From the NCBI GenBank assembly GCA_012931725.1, contig CM022944.1:71603886-71667885 (forward strand): DNA of 64,000 bases. The letters run 5' to 3'. This stretch comes from Litsea cubeba. Lineage: Eukaryota > Streptophyta > Magnoliopsida > Laurales > Lauraceae. Both the position numbers and the translations under genes were made by a program. The notes under the pieces are model-generated. The model ran no database searches and was not told the origin of the DNA. It saw only the letters and a list, made by a program, of their open reading frames with translations. Positions 58,525 to 64,000 of the stretch are shown one piece after another; positions within the stretch are counted from its first letter, which is position 1, and every line of letters starts with the position of its first letter.

Positions 58525-60018
58525 CTATGACCCGTATCAGATTCTCCTTTTCTCAAGAAGATGGTGGGATCTCCAAGAGAAAACTACTAGGAACTCTAGG
58601 GAGGAACTAGAAAGAGAACTAGAAGAGGGAAGAGAGAAAGAATTCGTGCAACACTTGCACTAGAGAGGGCTGGGCATGAATCCCTATGTGTGGAGCATGC
58701 ATGGGACGTCCAGCTCTCCTCTCCTTTATTTATTGTTTTTGCAAGCCCCGCTTACTAATTTCCATTAGAAGTCTTACTTCCAAAAATTAGTAACTATCTA
58801 TTCTTAATTAAAATGAGAGTTTTACTTCCATTAATTAATTAGTAACTTACCATATCATAATTAGAAGTCTCACTTCAAATATGATTAGTAACTTTCTAAT
58901 TCCTTTCTAATTAAAATAGAAGTCTCACTTCTACTAAAATTAGTAAGTCTACTATTACCACTATTAGAAGTCTCATTTCAACTAAAAATAGTAACTTTCC
59001 TTTTAGACTTCAACTAAAATTAGATACTTTCTAATAATTGGGCTAGTGTGGGGACCACTAGGGATTCCTTAGAAAGCTGGCTCCAACTGGGACACGCGAC
59101 CCCACATCTCATGTGTAATCCGGGCCCACAGTTAATTGCAAATAACTCCACTATATAAATGCAATTTAACTCCAGTCTTAGGAATATTACATAGAAGACC
59201 CTAAACTTCCACATTACCACAAGTAGACCCCTCTATCAATATCTATGGATCAATTAGACCTGTCTTCCAAACTAGATCCATATCTTATTATCCTTGAGCC
59301 CCAATTAATTATAATGATCATAGGTACCTTTCCAATTAACTCTTAATCGGAATGGTGCGCACTTACCATTGATAAATCCATTAATTGGCACAAGGGGATA
59401 TTAGAGATAGATTCCATCTTGACCATTGAATGTTCCCACAGCTCTACTACCATGTACCCAAATCACCGAGGTGTTGACCTACAGTTGGCCTCACTCATTG
59501 GTGACTCAAAGCAAATGAATAGATAGAAACTTGAGTTCATTAATGTCTCAGGATTGAGAGCCTATTGCTAGGGAATTATGAGAGCAGACCTTAATGTAAA
59601 GACAGTGTTTATAAAGTGCTTCTCATGGTCCTTCAATACATCCAATGTACCAGCACTATGATCCAGAATCTTCCATTCTGATGATCGAGACAAATCACAC
59701 TATCTCATAGTGATCAAAATGCTGCAACCTTGTCAGTATGAGATGTCCAGTCTCATCACTGGTTGTGATGATATTTAAGTATAAGATTTGTCACACATTT
59801 CTCCCGTATGTGGATCACATCCATACACATGTGTTACATCTAATATACTTGTGGACTCCGGTTCATCTCATGAACCATCATGTCATTCGTATTGGTTATG
59901 TGCATGTATATAATAAATCACCATTCATCTCATGAAAGGAAAACATGAATATACTGATAAATAAAGAAATTAATCAATTTATTATATCATCTACTGGATT
60001 GAGTCCATAAAACTAACA
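58525..60018 (-). mobile_element. Truncated family-G LTR
   Basis: Inverted homologue of 18050-19575. The LTR start TGTTAGTTTTATGG (minus strand) is at 60018 and matches the border of the solo LTR at 18050. The last 319 bp or so, including the CCAACA end, are missing where LTR F begins. It has the same GAAGTNAGACTTC-type repeats (58740-59000). No coding content. Confidence 0.85.
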
Positions 60019-61682
60019 ATTCCATGGAGCGGGGAGCTCTTCCCCTTCTGCATTCACTAGTCTATATGCATTTCCAGGATATACTTCCTTAATTACATAA
60101 GGGCCTTCCCAATTGGGTCGTAACTTACCTCTAGGATGCGGAAGCTGGGATGGAGTGATGCACTTTAGCACAAAGTTGCCAACCTTGAATTTTCATTGTT
60201 TGACATTTTGTCGTAGGCTCTGGCAATTCGCTTCCGGTATACTTGTGCATGTTCTGCTGCTTTTATTCTTTTCTCATCGAGTAGGTCTAACTGAAGTAGC
60301 AATGCTTCTTTCCTTTGGTCTTCTATTATATCTTCATTTAGCTGGATGTCCAGTGATGGATGAAGGACTTCTAGGGGAAGGACTGCTTCTATTCCGTAGG
60401 TCAAAGAGTATGGGGTTTCTCCCATAGGAGTTCTTATAGAAGTCCGGTATGCCCACAACGCTTTGACCAGACGGTCTAACCAATCACTACCTTTGGCGGT
60501 TTGCACAGTCTTCTTGATGGTCTTCAGTAAGGTCATGTTGGTTGCTTCGGCTTGACCATTTGCTTGGAGATAGTATGGGGTCGAGTGATGCAGTTCTATA
60601 CAATATTTTGTGCACAACTTGTTCATTTGTTGGGATATAAACTGTGTGCCATTGTCTGTTATGAATGCTTTAGGAATGCCAAACCTGGCTATTATATTCT
60701 TTTTAATGAATTTGACTACAGAGGTAGCCTTAATATTAACATATGCCTCTGCTTCTGCCCATTTAGTGTAATATTCTATGGTTGTCAATATGAATGCCTT
60801 ATTTTGTGTGTTCTCTAAAGTAGGAGCCGGAGTCCTATGATATCAAAGGCCCAGGTCGAAAAAGGCCATGGAGTTATAGTAGGGTGAAGGGATGATGCGG
60901 GGCATTGATTAGGTCAGCATGGAGTTGACATTCTTTGCATCTTCTAACATAATGGACTGAATCTGACTCTAGGGATGGCCAATAGTAACCTAAATGGATG
61001 ATTTTCTTAGCTAACATCTGGCCATTGACTTGTCCTCCACACTCTCCTGAATGAGCTTCTTCAACTATCTCTTGCCCTTCTTCTATGGTTATGCATCGTA
61101 AGAGAATTCCACTGAACGATCTACGGTACAATAGTCCTGCGACTATGACATATCTCTGAACCATTTCTTTCAATGCTCTTTTATCCGATCGGGTGGCATA
61201 CTCAGGGATGTAGCCATCACGTAGGTAATTCCAGATATCATAGTACCACTGGTGATCGTCCACCAGGTCATCGTCATGTTGTATGCGAGCTAGAACTCCT
61301 TCTTCGGGCTTAGAATCTTTCTCCTGATCGGACTCTTTGGACTTGGCTTTCTTACTCTTTTCTTTTGGAACTTTTGGCAGAACTTCGGTGGGGTCCCCTT
61401 TGGTCAGGTCTATTGGTTTGACGGATGGAGAGTCTAGCCTTCTAATAAGGAACTTTTTGGAATCTTTGCCATCGGGCATCTCTATGATCAAAGCTAAGAT
61501 TGCTAATGAGTCGGGCAACCGGTTCAAGGCTCGAGGGATGCAGAGAAAGGAAATCTTCTTGAAGTCAGACATTAGTTCTTTCGCTTTCTCATGGTAATGT
61601 GCAAGTTTAGGGGCACTAACCTTCCATTCCCCGGCTACTTGGGAAATGACAACTTTGGAATCACCGAAGACTCTCAGTTTCT
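60019..61682 (-). pseudogene. pol: pol remnant of a second Ty3/gypsy element: RNase H end and integrase
   Basis: On the minus strand it starts inside an RNase HI-like module ('LRVFGDSKVVISQV', 61680), followed by a charged linker, the integrase finger, the DDE core ('WAFDIIG', 'FITDNGTQF', 'ANGQAEATN') and the C-terminal part 'GNAYRLVNAEGEELPAPWN'. It is clearly different from family-T pol. A frameshift near 60830 separates the first catalytic Asp from the rest and another lies near 60180. In the finger the second histidine position reads Gln ('HSGECGGQ'). It ends at 60019 against the family-G LTR, short of the usual 'YY' terminus, and is cut at 61682 by a different repeat. Confidence 0.83.
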
Positions 61683-62120
61683 AGAAAACAGACTTTTAGC
61701 GGCTGCCATTAGCCGTCGCTAAAAGTCACCTGGTGGTCGCTAATACTCTTTAGCGACCGCCAAGTATTGGCCGCGGAAACTTCATCGCAAAAATGTATTA
61801 GCGACCGCGCGACCCCTTTTAGCGGCCGCTATTATCCATCACTAAAGATATAAATGGCGGTCGCTAATGTTCTTTTTTTATTTTCTAAATACTGATATCC
61901 ACTTTTAGCGACCGCCAATGGCGGTCGCAAAAGGTAAAAACGGCGGTCGCTAATACTCTTTGTTTAATTTTTAAATAAATTTTTTTTCATTTTTAGCTTT
62001 TTGCGACCGCCAGTACACCCTTTTGCGACCGCCAATGGCGGTCGCTAATGCTGTTTTTAAATTTTTTAACTTTTTTATTTGGTTTTTTATTTTTGTGACC
62101 GCAATGGCGGTCGCTAATGC
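61683..62120. repeat. GGCGGTCGCTAA inverted-motif array (CACTA-like subterminal region)
   Basis: About fourteen copies of GGCGGTCGCTAA or its complement TTAGCGACCGCC occur in alternating orientation, some as back-to-back pairs around CAATG. Such GCGACCG/CGGTCGC subterminal repeats are typical of plant CACTA (En/Spm) transposons. The left edge (CTAGAAAACAGAC) might be a decayed terminus. No transposase is visible. Confidence 0.65.
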
Positions 62121-62499
62121 CAATAAATTTTTTTTAATTCTTTTCAAATTTCACAATTTTTATCCTGCTTTTTATACCTGTATTTGTACCTGAATATATC
62201 ATATATCTACAACTATAACAATCAATTAAAAAAACTAATAACAAAACAAAGTCTTATATTAAAAACATTTAAAACATTACAAATGTTTGAACAAATTATA
62301 ATCATTACAAATACACTAAAAAAAATAAAACCAAATATATTTGCTGGGCGGGGTGCCGTGATCGATCCAATGCTCTCAAACCTGAAGACAAAAAAGGATA
62401 ACAAATATTAATAGTTAATTATAAAAATTATGAATATATAGTAAATATAAATAAAATTAAGTATTAAGAGCAAAATTTTGAAAGTTGAACCTACGTTTC
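62121..62499. other. AT-rich stretch without identifiable gene
   Basis: AT-rich DNA with short frames only. One GC-richer patch (GGGCGGGGTGCCGTGATCG, about 62345) is all that stands out. It could be internal sequence of the neighbouring CACTA-like element. Confidence 0.4.
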
Positions 62500-64000
62500 A
62501 ACTATATAAGCAATTCGAGAGTTGGAATCTCGAGCTATCAGTTCCGGCTAGTCAGGAATGATTATGGGCTCGTGCCCGTCCAGTTTCAGGGCCACGGGAG
62601 CCCGTTTTCTCGGTTTGGGCACTCGGAGGCTAATTTTCTAAGTTTTAAGTTAAACCGATGATTTAACTATACAAGCAATCCGGGAGTCGGAATCTCGAGC
62701 CGTCAGTTCTGGCAAGTCAGGAATGACCATGGGCTCATGCCGGTCCAGTTTCACGGACAGTACCGGAGCCCATTTTCTCAGTTCAGGCGCTCCGAATTTG
62801 ATTTCCTAAGTTTTAAATAAAACCTACATTTCAACTATACGAGCAATCTGGGAGTCAGAATCTTGAGCTGTCAGTTCCTACAAGTCACTCTACCCTTTGC
62901 CGATGTGCTCGTGCTGGTTTCGAATTTTTCCGGGGGACGTTTCACGTTCCGGACCCCCTACGGGCCGTTTTCGAGCTTAAGTGTTGGAAACTCCGATGTT
63001 TTCGCTCGTAATTCTCTAATCGAGAGTCGTATTTGCGAGCCGTCAGTTCCTATAATTCACTCTACCCTCGAGCGAAGTGCTCGTGCCAGTTTCGAATTTT
63101 TTCGGGGGCCGTTTCACGTTCCGGCCCCCCTGCGGGCCATTTTCGTGCCTAAGTGTTGGAAAATCCGATGTTTTCACTCGTAATACTCTAACCGGGAGTC
63201 CTATTTGTGAGCCGTCAGTTCCTACAAGTCACTCTACCCTCGAGCGAAGTGCTCGTGCTGGTTTCGAATTTTTCTGGGGGCCATTTCATGTTCCGGACCC
63301 CCGGCGGGCCTTTTTTGAGCCTAAGTGTTAAAAAATCTGATGTTTTAGCTTGTAATTCTCTAACCGGGAGTCCTATTTGCGAGACATCAGTTCCTACAAG
63401 TCACTCTACCCTCGAGCGAAGTGCTCGTGCCTGTTTCAAATTTTTTCGGGGGCCGTTTCATGTTCCGCCCCCCCCCCCCCCCCCCCCCGCGGGCCGTTTT
63501 TATGCCTAAGTATTGGAAAATCCGGTGTTTTCGCTTGTAATTCTCTAACCAGGAGTCCTATTTGTGAGACGTCAGTTCTAACAAGTCACTCTACCATCGA
63601 GCGAAGTGCTCATGCCGGTTTCGAGTTTTTCCGGGGGCTGTTTCACGATCCCCCCCCCCCCCCCCGCGTGGGCCATTGTCGTGCCTAAGTGTTGGAAAAT
63701 CTGATGTTTTTGCTTGTAATTCTCTAACCGGGAGTCCTATTTGTGAGCCGTCAGTTCCTACAAGTCACTTTACGCATGAGCGAAGTGCTCGTGCCGGTTT
63801 TGAATTTTTTCGGGGTCCGTTTCACGTTCCGGACCCCCCGCGGGCCTTTTTCGAGCCTAAGTGTTGGAAAATCCGATGTTTTCGCTCGTAATTCTCTAAC
63901 CGGGAGTCCTATTTGCGAGATGTCAGTTCCTACAAGTCACTCTACCCTCGAGCGAAGTGCTCGTGCCAGTTTCGGATTTTTCCGGGGGCCGTTTCATGTT
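62500..64000 (+). repeat. 172-bp satellite-like tandem array
   Basis: The repeating unit contains GTCAGTTCCTACAAGTCAC, the hairpin CGAGCGAAGTGCTCG and a GGGGCCGTTTCACG block. The reference point TCTACCC recurs at 62889, 63061, 63233, 63405, 63590, 63769 and 63941; spacing is 172 bp except where C runs lengthen units to 185 and 179. Two older, diverged units (165-168 bp) lie at 62500-62870. Open frames across it are chance products, since 172 is not a multiple of 3. The array continues past the window. Confidence 0.9.

Noticed and set aside
61337..61597. Plus-strand frame in the integrase remnant
   Set aside because: The minus strand holds clear RNase H and integrase motifs here.
62863..63891. 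Overlapping frames with repeated 'FHVP' peptides
   Set aside because: A 172-bp tandem unit cycles through all frames; there is no coding signal.

Overview
The window is plant nuclear DNA made almost wholly of nested LTR retrotransposons. No ordinary host gene, tRNA or rRNA gene is visible. The evidence for a plant is Ty3/gypsy gag-pol with two RNase H modules (typical of the plant Tat group), a protein resembling the plant mobile domain (PMD) family, CACTA-like subterminal repeats, and 2-4 kb LTRs. I cannot name the species. A 100-base N run at 51858-51957 marks an assembly gap of unknown true size.

One large Ty3/gypsy family dominates, called family T here. Its order, read in the sense direction, is: 5' LTR (about 2.3-2.5 kb, TGTTGACACC...GGTCCATCA), primer-binding site, long repeat-rich leader, gag, pol (RT, two RNase H modules, integrase), two small tandem arrays, an extra gene on the OPPOSITE strand, polypurine tract, 3' LTR. 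The extra gene has its own TATA box, a 10-bp coding first exon, four phase-1 introns and about 1220 codons. It encodes a PMD-like N-terminal half, a basic nuclear-localisation cluster, an acidic region and a C-terminal coiled coil. It occurs three times (9364-4733 minus, 16249-25107 plus, 41499-46126 plus), always antisense to its element, and every copy carries inactivating mutations.

Layout: 1-13042, element 1 (plus), entering the window inside pol and ending in 3' LTR A. 13138-26307, element 2 (minus), starting with truncated 3' LTR B, joined tail-to-tail to element 1. Its antisense gene is cut by an unrelated solo LTR (18050-19894, TSD ATGAC) and by a family-T LTR plus PBS and a short fold-back tail (20538-22942, TSD CATAC). 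26308-34028, element 3 (plus), with 5' LTR D, leader, an almost intact gag and a deletion joining gag to RT. 34029-58524, element 4 (minus), with both LTRs (E and F), gag, pol and antisense gene. Its LTR E is interrupted by a 3.9-kb solo LTR (35061-38952, TSD ATGAT). 58525-60018, a truncated copy of the unrelated LTR. 60019-61682, an integrase/RNase H remnant of another Ty3/gypsy element. 61683-62120, a CACTA-like subterminal array. 62500-64000, a 172-bp tandem satellite-like array running off the window.

Gag would form the particle, RT and RNase H would copy the RNA, integrase would insert the cDNA. The antisense gene would be transcribed separately toward pol, and its role is unknown. Because it is antisense, its introns are not recognised in the genomic RNA and so survive retrotransposition. 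All gag, pol and antisense reading frames here are damaged apart from the long gag frame of element 3, so activity would depend on proteins supplied from elsewhere.
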